Shown in pieces: positions 1-8,194 of a stretch of DNA of 64,000 nt; within the stretch, counting starts at the first letter, position 1, and each line of letters opens with the position of its first letter. The stretch covers positions 558,001 to 622,000 of the forward strand of contig CAVYAT010000001.1 in assembly GCA_963766605.1 (NCBI GenBank), in the 5' to 3' direction. Source of the DNA: AC-49 sp963766605. GTDB taxonomy: Bacteria; Actinomycetota; Thermoleophilia; Solirubrobacterales; Solirubrobacteraceae. The position numbers and the translations under genes were made by a program. The notes beneath the pieces are model-generated. The model worked only from the letters and a program-made list of their open reading frames with translations. It did no database searches and had not been told where the DNA came from.

Positions 1-1
1 C

Positions 2-76
2 CGGACCCACCCCGAGGAGGTCAACGGAGCGCTGCTCGGCTTCCTCGCGGTCACCACAACACAAACAGGAGACTGA
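2..76 (+). CDS. alpha/beta hydrolase, C-terminal end only (partial at left edge)
   Basis: The frame starting at base 2 is open up to TGA at 74-76 and reads HPEEVNGALLGFL near its end, the usual last helix of alpha/beta hydrolases (HPEEVNxxLLxFL). The rest lies outside the window. It ends 1 nt before the ATG of the VOC gene, so the two are probably co-transcribed. Only 24 residues are visible, so the family call rests on one short motif. Confidence 0.5.
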   Translation, partial: RTHPEEVNGALLGFLAVTTTQTGD

Positions 77-77
77 C

Positions 78-734
78 ATGAGCACCACCGAAACACGGAC
101 CGCGCCCGCCGACGCAGGGGTCGCGAAGGTCGACTTGAAGCTCGAGGTCCACACCATCCCGGTGTCTGATGTCGACCGATCCAAGCAGTTCTACGCACGT
201 CTGGGTTGGAGGCTGGACGACGACGTCTCTCCGCTGGACGGCCTGCGCGTTGTGCAGTTCACGCCCCCGGGTTCCGGGACCTCGGTCAACTTCGGCACGG
301 GACTCACGGCGGCCTCGCCGGGCTCGGCGTTGGCGGGGCTGATCGTCTCCGACATCGAAGCGGCCCACGACGAGCTTGCCGGCCGGGGCATCGACGTGAG
401 TGACGTGTGGCACGGGCCGCCGTTCCCGCTGGACGCCCGGCAGCCCGGCGTCGACCCGCAGCGCGCCAGCTACGGGTCGTTCTTCTCCGTCAGTGATCCC
501 GACGGCAATCTGTGGCTGGTGCAGGAGGTCACGACGCGGCTCCCCGGCCGGGTCGACGCCGGTGGCATGGCGTTCACGTCCACCGCGGATCTGGAGGGTG
601 CGCTACGGCGTGCCGAGGCCGCCCACGTCGAGCACGAGCAGCGCACCGGCGATCGCGCGCGCGACGAGGACTGGCCCGCCTGGTACGCCTCGTACCTGGT
701 TGCGGAGCAGGCCGGGCGGGATCTACCGACCTGA
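78..734 (+). CDS. VOC family (glyoxalase/bleomycin-resistance fold) protein
   Basis: 218 aa. Residues about 22-150 form one vicinal-oxygen-chelate unit: it begins with LEVHTIPVSDVDRSKQFYAR, the standard entry strand and helix, and ends with VSDPDGNLWLVQEV, where the final Glu is a usual metal ligand. The tail, about 65 residues (RTGDRARDEDWPAWYASYLV), is a conserved-looking extension found in a subgroup of these proteins. An AGGAGA ribosome site lies 5-10 nt before the ATG. It directly follows a hydrolase gene, which suggests a shared detoxification or catabolic role. The substrate cannot be read from the sequence. Confidence 0.85.
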   Translation: MSTTETRTAPADAGVAKVDLKLEVHTIPVSDVDRSKQFYARLGWRLDDDVSPLDGLRVVQFTPPGSGTSVNFGTGLTAASPGSALAGLIVSDIEAAHDELAGRGIDVSDVWHGPPFPLDARQPGVDPQRASYGSFFSVSDPDGNLWLVQEVTTRLPGRVDAGGMAFTSTADLEGALRRAEAAHVEHEQRTGDRARDEDWPAWYASYLVAEQAGRDLPT

Positions 735-782
735 CCAAGCGCGCGGCGACGCGACCCTATCCGGCTTTCGGTAACGCGCCGG

Positions 783-1961
783 TCAGTCGTCGTGCCCCAC
801 CAGCGCGCTGCCGACCATCGGAAATACGAGCAGCGACAGCATGCCGGCACCCACGAGCGCCGCTGCGTCGAGCGGCCGCAGCGTGCCGCGAGCGACGGCG
901 ATGTTGGTGATCGCGACGATGAGCGGCAGCGCCGAGGACGACATCAACGCGAGCGCCATCGGTTCGCGGCCCGGCAGATCGCCGCGGTTCAACAGCCATG
1001 TCGGCAGGCCGCGGACGATCACGAACAGGAGGGCGAAGCCCGGCACCAGGATCAGTGAGCTCGCGCTGTGCAGCAGTGCGTCGAGGTCGAACTCCAGCCC
1101 CGTGGCGATGAAGAAGAACGGGATCAGGAAGCCGTAGCCCACGCCGTCGAGCTTGACCATGAACGCCTCGGTCGCGTCATCGCGCTCGCCGCGGGTGATC
1201 AGACCGACGATCAGCCCGGCGGTGAAGGCGCCGATGACGATGTCGAGCCCCAGTTTCGACGCGAGGACGACGAGCGCGCCGAGTAGCAGGATGGCCAGGC
1301 GCAGGGCGAGCTGACCGCTGGCGTGCATCGTGGCTACGACCAGCCGCACGATGCGCTTCGGACGCACACGCAACGACAGGGCCGCGGTCGCCAGTGCAGC
1401 AACCGCGAAGACGACCAGCAGCAGCGTCCGCGCCGGGTCGCCGGACTCGATCGCGAGAACCACCGAGAGAACGATGACCGGCCCGAACTCCCCCACCGCG
1501 CCGTTGGCGAGGACCCGCACGCCAAACCGACCGTCGGCCAGGCCGGCGTCCTTGAGGATCGGGGCCAGCGCGCCGAGCGCCGTGGTCGTCAGTGCGAGCC
1601 CCACGAGGATCGGCGCGCCGATCACGCCCGCGGCGTAGAGCGGCGCGGCGGCGGCCATGCCGAGCACCAGCGACGCGAACCACCCGAACGTGGCGAGCCT
1701 GAGAGGGCGACCACGCACTCGGTCGAAGTCGATCTCCATCGCTGCCATGAAGAAGAGAAACGCGAGCCCGAACTGCGACAGCACCCGGATCAGCGCGTCC
1801 GGGCTGGCGAGATCGAGGACCTGAGGGCCGACGACGATTCCGAGCAGGATCTCAACCACCACGCTGGGCACCCGCAGCCGCGGCGGCAGGTCCGCGACCA
1901 CCGGCGCCAGCGCGGCGATGGCGAGGACGACGAGCAGGGAATCCGGGTCGATATGAGTCAT
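783..1961 (-). CDS. cation:proton antiporter, CPA2/Kef-type membrane protein
   Basis: 392 aa from the ATG at 1961; an upstream in-frame extension is Arg-rich, unlike a membrane N-terminus, and overlaps the neighbouring gene, so I reject it. The protein is almost entirely hydrophobic, with about 12 membrane segments and the Na_H_Exchanger pattern: PSVVVEILLGIVVGPQVL near the N-terminus, GLAFLFFMAAMEIDF in the third segment and GAFTAGLIVGL in the middle. It probably exchanges K+ or Na+ for H+ at the inner membrane. There is no RCK/TrkA-N domain at the C-terminus, so it is a short form. It lies 7 bp downstream of the secreted three-repeat protein gene on the same strand and probably shares its promoter. 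Confidence 0.85.
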   Translation of the reverse strand: MTHIDPDSLLVVLAIAALAPVVADLPPRLRVPSVVVEILLGIVVGPQVLDLASPDALIRVLSQFGLAFLFFMAAMEIDFDRVRGRPLRLATFGWFASLVLGMAAAAPLYAAGVIGAPILVGLALTTTALGALAPILKDAGLADGRFGVRVLANGAVGEFGPVIVLSVVLAIESGDPARTLLLVVFAVAALATAALSLRVRPKRIVRLVVATMHASGQLALRLAILLLGALVVLASKLGLDIVIGAFTAGLIVGLITRGERDDATEAFMVKLDGVGYGFLIPFFFIATGLEFDLDALLHSASSLILVPGFALLFVIVRGLPTWLLNRGDLPGREPMALALMSSSALPLIVAITNIAVARGTLRPLDAAALVGAGMLSLLVFPMVGSALVGHDD

Positions 1962-1968
1962 CGGGCGG

Positions 1969-2883
1969 TCAGACCCCGTTGACCGGCTCGACGCGGAAGC
2001 CCTTGGCGTTGAGAAACAGGAACGTGGCCGTCTGAGTGTTGAGCGTCCAGTTCTTCGCCGGAATCGCGTTCTTCTGCAGGTCGAGCCGGAAATCATTCAT
2101 CGCCTGCCCACAGGTCAGGTTGCCGATGACGTAGAGGTAGTAGTTGCCCTTGGGGACCTTGAGCGAGTTGATCTTGTCGTTGTGCATGACCTGGAACGTG
2201 CCGGGGCACTGCGAGCCCTCGGTCTTGCCGCCGCCGCCGGTGCCGCCGCCGATGTTGACGACGCGGAAGCCGATGCCGCCGCCGCGCGAGAACGTGGCGT
2301 TTGAGGCGTCGAGGGTCCAGGGGGACGGCAACGACGTGGTGTACGTCTCGTCGAGGAACGTCGAGAACTGCCGTGTCGCCGCGGCGCAGGTCAGCGAGCC
2401 GCCCTGCTTGAGCAGTTGCACCGAGTAGTTGCCGGCCGGAAGCGACATGTTGAGAACGCGATTGGCGCTGGTCAGTGTGAAGCTGCCCGCGCACGTCTGG
2501 CCGTTCGGCGGCGGAGGCGTCGGCGGGGTCGACGACCGTCGCACGCTGAAGCCGTTCGAGCCTTGCGCAAAGCCGCTGCCTTTGACCTTCCAGCCGTTCG
2601 GAAGGACCCCGTCCCAGTCCTGCAGGAAGCGGTTGAACAGGGTCGCCGCCTGGCTGCAGGTGACCTTGCCCGACGCGGTGACCGTGTACGGGCCGGCGGG
2701 CAGCTTGAGCGTGCCGATGCGGTCGTTGTTGAGGACCTGGAACGTGCCGGGGCAGCTGCCGGTCGCGGGCGCCGGCGTGGCGGCGGCCGGCGTGGTCGCG
2801 GCGGCCGCCATGGCCGCGCCGGGCAGCGCGATTGCGGTCAGAGTGAGGGTGGCGACGAGAGCGAGGGAGCTGCGAAAAGACAT
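1969..2883 (-). CDS. secreted protein with three ~75-residue Cys-containing repeats, function unknown
   Basis: 304 aa from the ATG at 2883, which has AAAGGA 9 nt upstream; the longer in-frame start would read through the promoter region. A signal peptide spans residues 1-27 (cut after AMA). Three related modules follow at about 44-115, 131-209 and 226-300. Each starts C(P/A)G(T/S)F, has a LxxPxGxYxV strand, a second Cys 32-35 residues later, and ends in a GF(R/S)V strand; linkers are Pro-rich or Gly-rich. The paired Cys suggest one disulfide per module in an exported protein. I recognise no named family. A box shared with other secreted-protein genes lies at 2967-3007, 84 bp upstream. Confidence 0.8.
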   Translation of the reverse strand: MSFRSSLALVATLTLTAIALPGAAMAAAATTPAAATPAPATGSCPGTFQVLNNDRIGTLKLPAGPYTVTASGKVTCSQAATLFNRFLQDWDGVLPNGWKVKGSGFAQGSNGFSVRRSSTPPTPPPPNGQTCAGSFTLTSANRVLNMSLPAGNYSVQLLKQGGSLTCAAATRQFSTFLDETYTTSLPSPWTLDASNATFSRGGGIGFRVVNIGGGTGGGGKTEGSQCPGTFQVMHNDKINSLKVPKGNYYLYVIGNLTCGQAMNDFRLDLQKNAIPAKNWTLNTQTATFLFLNAKGFRVEPVNGV

Positions 2884-2966
2884 CTGCGAATCCTTTGTCC
2901 GGGTCTGCGGGCGGCGAGCCGGATGACTCGCAGGGTCCAGGTTCCACCGCCTCGCGATGCTGGTCG

Positions 2967-3007
2967 TCAGTACGCCGCTACGGCATTTGCTGAGGTGTCT
3001 ACGTAGC
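2967..3007 (-). promoter_or_regulatory. three-block regulatory element, copy A
   Basis: On the plus strand: TCAGTA (2967-2972), 6 bp, TACGGCATTT (2979-2988), 11 bp, TACGTAGC (3000-3007). Copy B has the same blocks and spacings. It lies 84 bp upstream of the three-repeat secreted protein. CTACGTAG within the third block is a perfect palindrome. It may be an operator or an alternative-sigma promoter; the sequence alone does not decide. Confidence 0.6.
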
Positions 3008-3017
3008 TGCGTACTGG

Positions 3018-3329
3018 TCATCGGAGGTAGCCCTCGAGCCAGTCGAAGACGCGCGCGTCGCGCAGCCCGACCGCGAGTGGCTCGCAGTGCCGGCTCGCGC
3101 CCTGCGCGGCGGTGAAGCGGATCAGCTCCCGGTCGCCGGTCAGCCGCTCGAACAGCTCTTGCGGCTGGCCGGGGAAGAACTGCTCGTCATCGGGGTCGAG
3201 GACCAGCAGCGGCGTGGTGATGTCCTGCACCTCGTCACCGAGCCGGTAGCGGCTGACCGCCTGAAACAGCTCGTAGCGAGACCCGTTCTCGACGCCGTAC
3301 GCGAAACGCCCGCGGCGCTCGAAGAGCAC
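3018..3329 (-). pseudogene. alpha/beta hydrolase remnant, C-terminal third only
   Basis: 103 codons, opening with GTG. The reading (ITTPLLVLDPDDEQFFPGQ, then FTAAQGASRHCEP and VFDWLEGYL) matches the last part of dipeptidyl-peptidase-like alpha/beta hydrolases, including the Asp and His region of the triad. The part that would carry the nucleophile Ser and oxyanion hole is missing: upstream lies the 3' end of another gene. The terminator of that gene (3304-3340) falls inside this frame. It is best read as a decayed fragment left by deletion or insertion, not a working enzyme. Confidence 0.6.
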
Positions 3330-3340
3330 CGCGGGCGTTT
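3304..3340 (-). terminator. intrinsic terminator of the VSPANPAAPN-repeat protein gene
   Basis: A perfect 12-bp inverted repeat, AAACGCCCGCGG (3304-3315) and CCGCGGGCGTTT (3329-3340), with a 13-nt loop, 30 bp past the stop codon of the minus-strand gene. Read on the minus strand the stem ends in GTTT, a short U-run. Confidence 0.7.
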
Positions 3341-3369
3341 GGTGTGCGCGGAAACCGATGTGCTCAGGG

Positions 3370-3882
3370 CTACGCGGTTGCCGTGGCGTGGGTGATCACG
3401 GCCCCGCCGGTCGGGTTCGAGATCGTGACCTTGAGGTGCTTGCGAACCTGGGCGACGGACTGGCCCTTGATCGCGAACCGCACCGTGTAGACCTTGTAGA
3501 CCTGGTTGGCCTTGGTCTTGGCGGGGATGCCGAAGCGGCCGTGCCGCGCCGCGAAGCCGGTGCCCTTGGGAGTGAACGTCTTCATGTTCGCGCTGTAGGA
3601 CACCCAGACCGTCTGCTTGCCCATGTTGATGGCCACGAGCTGGCAGGACGCCGTCGTGTAGCCCTTGCTGCTCCGCGCGACCTTGCAGGTGTTGAGGTGC
3701 AGCTGCGGCGTGAAGTTCGGCGTCGCAGGGTTGGCGGGGTTGACGGTCGGCGCGGCGGGGTTGGCGGGGCTGACGTTCGGCGCCGCGGGGTTGGCGGGGC
3801 TGACGGTGGCGGCCATGGCCGGACCGGCGATTGATGCGACGGCGACGGCCATGGTCAGGCCGGCGGTGAGCTTGGTACGCAT
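3370..3882 (-). CDS. secreted protein with VSPANPAAPN tandem repeat, function unknown
   Basis: 170 aa, ATG at 3882 with GAAGGAG upstream. A signal peptide covers residues 1-24 (cut after AMA). Next come three 10-residue repeats, VSPANPAAPN, VSPANPAAPT and VNPANPATPN (27-56), a rigid Pro/Ala stalk. The remainder is a beta-rich domain with two Cys (66 and 79) and a VYTVRFAIKGQSVAQVRKHLKV stretch, parts of which resemble the end of bacterial Ig-like or adhesin domains. I recognise no family. The gene has its own terminator (3304-3340), a leader hairpin (3904-3934) and copy B of the shared upstream element (3952-3992). Confidence 0.75.
   Translation of the reverse strand: MRTKLTAGLTMAVAVASIAGPAMAATVSPANPAAPNVSPANPAAPTVNPANPATPNFTPQLHLNTCKVARSSKGYTTASCQLVAINMGKQTVWVSYSANMKTFTPKGTGFAARHGRFGIPAKTKANQVYKVYTVRFAIKGQSVAQVRKHLKVTISNPTGGAVITHATATA
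3719..3808 (-). repeat. three tandem 30-bp repeats inside the secreted-protein gene
   Basis: Three in-frame 30-bp units at 3719-3748, 3749-3778 and 3779-3808 share GGGTTGGCGGGG followed by (C/T)TGACG. They encode VSPANPAAPN, VSPANPAAPT and VNPANPATPN. Near-identity at the DNA level suggests recent expansion, so repeat number may vary between strains. Confidence 0.85.
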
Positions 3883-3903
3883 GATGATGCTCCTTCGGAA
3901 TTG

Positions 3904-3934
3904 GGGTTGACCTGCTGATGAACAGGGTCAACCC
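3904..3934 (-). other. inverted repeat in the 5' leader of the VSPANPAAPN-repeat gene
   Basis: GGGTTGACC (3904-3912) and GGTCAACCC (3926-3934) form a perfect 9-bp inverted repeat with a 13-nt loop, 22-52 nt before the start codon and just upstream of the ribosome site. It could stabilise the mRNA, act as an operator or control translation. I cannot choose between these. Confidence 0.45.
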
Positions 3935-3951
3935 TGGGAGCCGATCCGACT

Positions 3952-3992
3952 TCAGTAGAGCGCTACGGCATTTACCGAAAGCGTTACGTAGC
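3952..3992 (-). promoter_or_regulatory. three-block regulatory element, copy B
   Basis: TCAGTA (3952-3957), 6 bp, TACGGCATTT (3964-3973), 11 bp, TACGTAGC (3985-3992): the same 24 block bases and the same two spacings as copy A. It lies 70 bp before the start of the VSPANPAAPN-repeat protein. Confidence 0.6.
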
Positions 3993-4062
3993 TCGCGTGT
4001 GCCGTGCCGGCCCTTAACGGCAAATGTCGCCGAGTGGCGACAAAAGACAAACGGCGTCGGTG

Positions 4063-4092
4063 ACCGCCGCGATCTGGAGAGATCGCGGCGGT
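4063..4092 (-). terminator. intrinsic terminator after the NHL-like propeller gene
   Basis: A perfect 13-bp stem, ACCGCCGCGATCT (4063-4075) and AGATCGCGGCGGT (4080-4092), with GGAG as the loop, 16 bp after the stop codon at 4108. On the minus strand it is followed within about 12 nt by a T-rich stretch (TTTGTCTTTTGTC). Confidence 0.8.
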
Positions 4093-4107
4093 CGTGGCGA
4101 CGGAGGG

Positions 4108-5427
4108 CTACTTCACGAGACGCAGGCTGAGCGTGACGCTCTTGCCGGGCGAGCCGCTGCGCGGGTCCTGCGGGGTGATGGTCACCCTCGCGGTGACCTT
4201 CTGGTGCTTACGCAGCGCGGTGGCGATCCGCTGGTTGACGTCGGACGGCAGCTTGATCGTCAGGGTGTGCTTGCCGTCCACGTTGTGGAACGCGGCGGTC
4301 TGGCTGAAGCCGAGTCCTCGGGGAATCGTGATCGACGCGTTGTAGGCGATGGTGCAGGTGCGGTTACAGCTCGCGGTGAACTTGATGCCCGACGAGCCGA
4401 TCCGCTGGGGCGTCGTTGCGGACGCCGTCACCGTCGGCGGGATGCCCGCCTCGCTCACGTAGATGTCGCCGTTGGCGCCGACGGCGATGCCCGTCGCGCC
4501 ACCGACCGCACCCGGCGCAGTCATCGGCGACTGCCGCCCACTGGGAACGGAGACCGCGGTGATGCCGCTGGTCGAGTCGGCGACGACGATGTCGCCGGCC
4601 GCGTTGACCGCGATGCCCTGCGGGGTCCTGAGCTTGCCGCCGCTCGACACCGGCGTGACCGCGCCCGTCGACGGGTTCAGGGAGACGATCTTGGCCGGAG
4701 CGGTGGGACCGCCGTCGACGGTGTTCGTGCTCGACTCGGCGACGTACAGCGTGCCGCGAGGGCCGTTGGCGATTCCGCCGAGCGCCGCGCAGCCGAGGTT
4801 CTTGACCATCGTTTGCGCGCCGGTGGCGAGGTTGACGGCGATCACGTAGCCGCCTGCACCCTCGACCGAGTCGCACGAGCTCCAAGCGGTGGTGTAGAGC
4901 GTGCCACCGGAGATCGTTCCGAAGTTCGGCTGCACGCCGTACTGGCCGTAGAGGCCACCCGACGAGACGACGGTCTGGGTGAACGGCGCGTTCATGGCGA
5001 TGCTGATCACGCGTTCCCCGTCCAGCGAGTACAGCGTCGAGCCGTCGGAGACGAGGCCGGTCGGGGTCCCCGTCGGAGCGGCGGTGGCGACCGGGGTGAT
5101 CGCGAGGCCGGGGTCGGTCAGTGAGTAGATGCCGGCACCCTGGGGGTTCGGGCCGATGGGGCCCTGGTTGGCGACGTACAGCGTGCCCGCCGGGCCGAAG
5201 GCCAGGCCGGCAAGCGTGGTCCAGGGAGCGCCGCCGGCCAGTGCGGTCACGTCGCCGGTCGTCGGGCTGACACGGACGACCTGCGGATTGGCCACCTGGC
5301 GGGGAGAAACCTTCGCCGCCACGCCGCCGGTGTCGGCCGCCGCCGTCGCCGGAACGGCGACGATGGCGGTCGCGAGCGCGACGGCGAGTAGGCAACGCCG
5401 ATTTGAGCTGGGAATGCGGACGGACAT
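4108..5427 (-). CDS. secreted beta-propeller (NHL/SMP-30-like) protein
   Basis: 439 aa from the ATG at 5427 with AAAGGAA 8 nt upstream; a longer start at 5469 would place charged residues before the signal peptide. The signal peptide spans residues 1-32 (cut after ATAAA). Residues about 45-340 hold repeated propeller blades of the type LAFGPAGTLYVAN, GIANGPRGTLYVAE, GIAVNAAGDIVVAD and GIAVGANGDIYVSE. The last 100 residues are a beta-sandwich with a Cys pair (TASCNRTCTIAY) like bacterial Ig-like domains. It is probably exported and binding or structural; no catalytic residues are evident. Copy C of the shared element lies 65 bp upstream, between this gene and the LAL regulator reading the other way. 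Confidence 0.8.
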   Translation of the reverse strand: MSVRIPSSNRRCLLAVALATAIVAVPATAAADTGGVAAKVSPRQVANPQVVRVSPTTGDVTALAGGAPWTTLAGLAFGPAGTLYVANQGPIGPNPQGAGIYSLTDPGLAITPVATAAPTGTPTGLVSDGSTLYSLDGERVISIAMNAPFTQTVVSSGGLYGQYGVQPNFGTISGGTLYTTAWSSCDSVEGAGGYVIAVNLATGAQTMVKNLGCAALGGIANGPRGTLYVAESSTNTVDGGPTAPAKIVSLNPSTGAVTPVSSGGKLRTPQGIAVNAAGDIVVADSTSGITAVSVPSGRQSPMTAPGAVGGATGIAVGANGDIYVSEAGIPPTVTASATTPQRIGSSGIKFTASCNRTCTIAYNASITIPRGLGFSQTAAFHNVDGKHTLTIKLPSDVNQRIATALRKHQKVTARVTITPQDPRSGSPGKSVTLSLRLVK

Positions 5428-5492
5428 CGGGAGTTCCTTTCGGGCAGGGTTGCGATCTGCGATCACCATCCCGGCCGCCGCCGCGTCGGTCG

Positions 5493-5539
5493 TCAGTAGG
5501 GAAATACGTATCTGGACGGGCCCGTAGCGAGTACGTAGC
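5493..5539. promoter_or_regulatory. three-block regulatory element, copy C (divergent region)
   Basis: TCAGTA (5493-5498), 6 bp, TACGTATCTG (5505-5514), 17 bp, TACGTAGC (5532-5539). The last gap is 6 bp longer than in copies A and B. It sits between the propeller gene and the divergent LAL regulator. The TACGTAGC block ends 5 bp before the regulator's probable -10 box, so binding here could control both genes. Confidence 0.5.
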
Positions 5540-5544
5540 GCGCC

Positions 5545-5550
5545 TAGACT
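5545..5550 (+). promoter_or_regulatory. probable -10 box of LAL regulator 1
   Basis: TAGACT, 13 nt before the ATG at 5564. It fits the TAnnnT pattern seen before many starts here and predicts a leader of only about 6 nt. No ribosome site is visible. Confidence 0.4.
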
Positions 5551-5563
5551 TCAGCGGCGCACC

Positions 5564-8194
5564 ATGTCGTCGACGATCGCATCGCAGATGTCCGTCCCAT
5601 GGCCGCTCGTCGGTCGCGACGACGAGTTGGCGCGCATCGCGCAGGCGCGGGCACAGCACGGTTGCCCGGGGGTGGTCGTCGGCGCTCCGGCCGGCGTCGG
5701 CAAGTCGCGCCTCGCGCGCGGGGTATGCGACGCCGCGCAGGGCGAGGGAGCGATGGTCGCCTGGGTCCAGGCGACGAGCAGCGCGGCCACGGTCGCGCTC
5801 GGGGCGTTCGCGGAGCTGCTGCCCGAGACGGTACGCACCGACGACACGCTCGAGTTGATGCGCCGCAGCGTCGACAGCCTGCGCGAGCAGGCCGACGGGC
5901 GGCCCGTCGTTCTCGGGATCGACGACGGGCAGCTGCTGGACCCTGTGTCGGCGGCGCTGGTGCTGCACCTGAGCGTCACCGACAGCGCCTTCGTGGTCGT
6001 GACGGTCCGCTCCGGCGAGCCGTGTCCGGACGCGATCATCTCGCTGTGGAAGGACGGCGGCGCGCAGCGCCTGGACCTCGAGCGCCTCACCGACGAGGCG
6101 GTCGGTGCACTCGTCGAGGCGGCGATCGGCGGGCCGGTCGAGCAGGGCGTGCTGCGCTGGCTGTGCGAGATCAGCGAGGGCAACCCGCTCTACGTGCGTG
6201 AGCTCGTCGTCGGCGCGCTGGACGCCGGCACGCTGACCGAGCACAACGGCCTGTGGCGTATGGCCAGACGACCGGAGGTCAGCCGATCTCTGGCTGACCT
6301 CGTCAGCCAGCGGATGGCCGGCCTCACCGACGCCGAGCGCGCGCCCGTGGAGCTGCTGGCGCTGGGTGAGCCGCTGCGTCTCGATGAGCTCGTGGCGCTG
6401 AGCGACTACGAGTCGCTGGTCACCGCCGAGGCGCGCGGACTGGTCCTGGTCGGGCCGCCGGCGTCCGGCAGCCCCGTCCGCATCGCGCATCCGATGTACG
6501 GCGACGTGCTGCGCGGCGAGCTGACGGAGCTGCGTCGGCGCCAGTTGCTCCTGCGCGTCGCCGAGACCCTGCAGCGTCGCGAGCCCCGGCTTCCCGACGA
6601 CGCGCTGCGCATCGCCCGCGGTCTGCTCGACGCGGGCGCGACGATGGCGGTTGAGCTGCTCGTCGAGGCGGCCCACGCCGCCAACCAGGCCGATGACCCC
6701 GAGCTGGGCGCACAGCTCGCCGAGCTGGCGGTCGATGCCGGCGGCGGACCGAGCGCCGGGCTGATCCTCGCCCGGGCCTACACGCTGCGCAAGCGGTTCG
6801 CCGATGCCGAGCGTGTGCTGGCCGGCCTCGAGGACGAGCTGGAGACGCAGGATCAGGCGGCGGCGTATCTCGAGCAGCGGGTGATGGCCGTCCTGTACTA
6901 CGGACTCAAGCGCCCCGACGACGCCGCCGCCCTGCTCAGGCGGGCGCAGACCTGGTGGCCGGGGCCGGAATGGCAGCGCCGGATCGAGCCGACGCGCGTG
7001 TCGCTGGAGTCGATGGTCGGTGGGCTCCGAGACCGCGTCGAGGTGTTCGAGCGGATCCTCGGCGATCCGGCTCTGGGCAGCGCGGCACGCCGGCAGCTCG
7101 AGCCGATGCACGCGCTGGCGCTGTTCTTCGCCGGCCGGGCGAAGGACGCCTACGCGCTGGCGCACCGCATCCGCCCGCCGATCCCGCTGCGCGATCAGAG
7201 CGACATGCTGGCGCTCATCACGTTTGAGCTGATCTCCTGTCACACCGGCGAGGACTGGGCCACACTCGGCGCATATATGCGCCAGGCGATGCCCGACGCC
7301 GTCCGCGCCGGTGACCATGAAGCGGCCGGTCACGCAGCCCTGACGCTCGGCTACACGCATTTCATGGCCGGCCGCTTCAAGGACGCCAAGCGCCGGCTCG
7401 CCGAGGCGGAGCTCCACTTCGAGCAGCAGGACGCCTTCAGCACCATGGTGATGGTGCTCTCCCATCGAGCCGGCGTCGCCAGCGTGACCGGCGATCGCGC
7501 AGGCGCGATCGCCGCCCGGGAGCGCCTGAGCGAGGTTCTCGGTGGGCGTGATCCGCTGCCGACCCAGTTGTCCACCGCGACGCGTGCGCAGGCCTGGGCG
7601 ATGTTCTACTCCGGTGACCCGCAGGGAGCGCAGCGGATGCTCCTCGACGCCGCGCGCGCTGTCCTGGACGTACCGGCCTACGCCGGGCTGCTCACGTACG
7701 AGGCGATGCGCGCGGGCGCGCCCGCCACCTCGGTCGTCGCGCAACTGGTCGACTGCGCCGACCGCTGTGACTCGCGCCTGGCGGGTACCTACGCGGCGCA
7801 TGCGCGTGCCGCGGCGGCGGGCGACGGTGATGGTCTGATGGCGGTGGCCGACGAGCTGGCCGCGATCGGCACCGTGCGCTACGCGATCGAGGCCGCCGCC
7901 GAGGCCGTCGGCGCCTACATGGCCGCTGGGCGCGATGACGCTGCCCGGCGCGCGGCGGCGCGCGCGCGCGAGCTGCACGTGCCCGACCAGGGGACCGACC
8001 CGCCGGCCATCGACGGCCTCCCCGCCGACGCGATCGCGCTGACCGCGCGCGAGGCGCAGATCGTGGAGCTGGTCGGGCGGGGCATGACGAACGCAGAGAT
8101 CGCTGAAGAGCTGGTGGTCTCGGTTCGAACGGTCGAGACGCACGTCTACCACGCGATGAGCAAGCTCGGCGTCAACGACCGCCGCGACCTTTGA
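5564..8194 (+). CDS. LAL-family LuxR-type transcriptional regulator 1 (AAA ATPase + HTH)
   Basis: 876 aa. Walker A GAPAGVGKS is at 40-48, and a Walker B-like strand VVLGIDDGQLL follows about 70 residues later. The middle is a long TPR-like alpha-helical region, and the last 51 residues (826-876) are a LuxR HTH (LTAREAQIVELVGRGMTNAE, then IAEELVVSVRTVETH). Such MalT-like proteins bind ATP and an inducer, then activate promoters. The ATG at 5564 is preferred over 5588 because it aligns residue for residue with the second 876-aa paralogue at 8482-11112. It diverges from a secreted propeller gene across copy C of the shared element. Its stop is followed at once by the stop of the 68-aa gene (TGATCA). 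Confidence 0.9.
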   Translation: MSSTIASQMSVPWPLVGRDDELARIAQARAQHGCPGVVVGAPAGVGKSRLARGVCDAAQGEGAMVAWVQATSSAATVALGAFAELLPETVRTDDTLELMRRSVDSLREQADGRPVVLGIDDGQLLDPVSAALVLHLSVTDSAFVVVTVRSGEPCPDAIISLWKDGGAQRLDLERLTDEAVGALVEAAIGGPVEQGVLRWLCEISEGNPLYVRELVVGALDAGTLTEHNGLWRMARRPEVSRSLADLVSQRMAGLTDAERAPVELLALGEPLRLDELVALSDYESLVTAEARGLVLVGPPASGSPVRIAHPMYGDVLRGELTELRRRQLLLRVAETLQRREPRLPDDALRIARGLLDAGATMAVELLVEAAHAANQADDPELGAQLAELAVDAGGGPSAGLILARAYTLRKRFADAERVLAGLEDELETQDQAAAYLEQRVMAVLYYGLKRPDDAAALLRRAQTWWPGPEWQRRIEPTRVSLESMVGGLRDRVEVFERILGDPALGSAARRQLEPMHALALFFAGRAKDAYALAHRIRPPIPLRDQSDMLALITFELISCHTGEDWATLGAYMRQAMPDAVRAGDHEAAGHAALTLGYTHFMAGRFKDAKRRLAEAELHFEQQDAFSTMVMVLSHRAGVASVTGDRAGAIAARERLSEVLGGRDPLPTQLSTATRAQAWAMFYSGDPQGAQRMLLDAARAVLDVPAYAGLLTYEAMRAGAPATSVVAQLVDCADRCDSRLAGTYAAHARAAAAGDGDGLMAVADELAAIGTVRYAIEAAAEAVGAYMAAGRDDAARRAAARARELHVPDQGTDPPAIDGLPADAIALTAREAQIVELVGRGMTNAEIAEELVVSVRTVETHVYHAMSKLGVNDRRDL

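Noticed and set aside
4364..8152. Open frame of over 1200 codons on the minus strand
   Set aside because: It is antisense to the LAL regulator, rich in Arg and Ala, lacks any domain, and is explained by the GC-rich third positions of the real gene.
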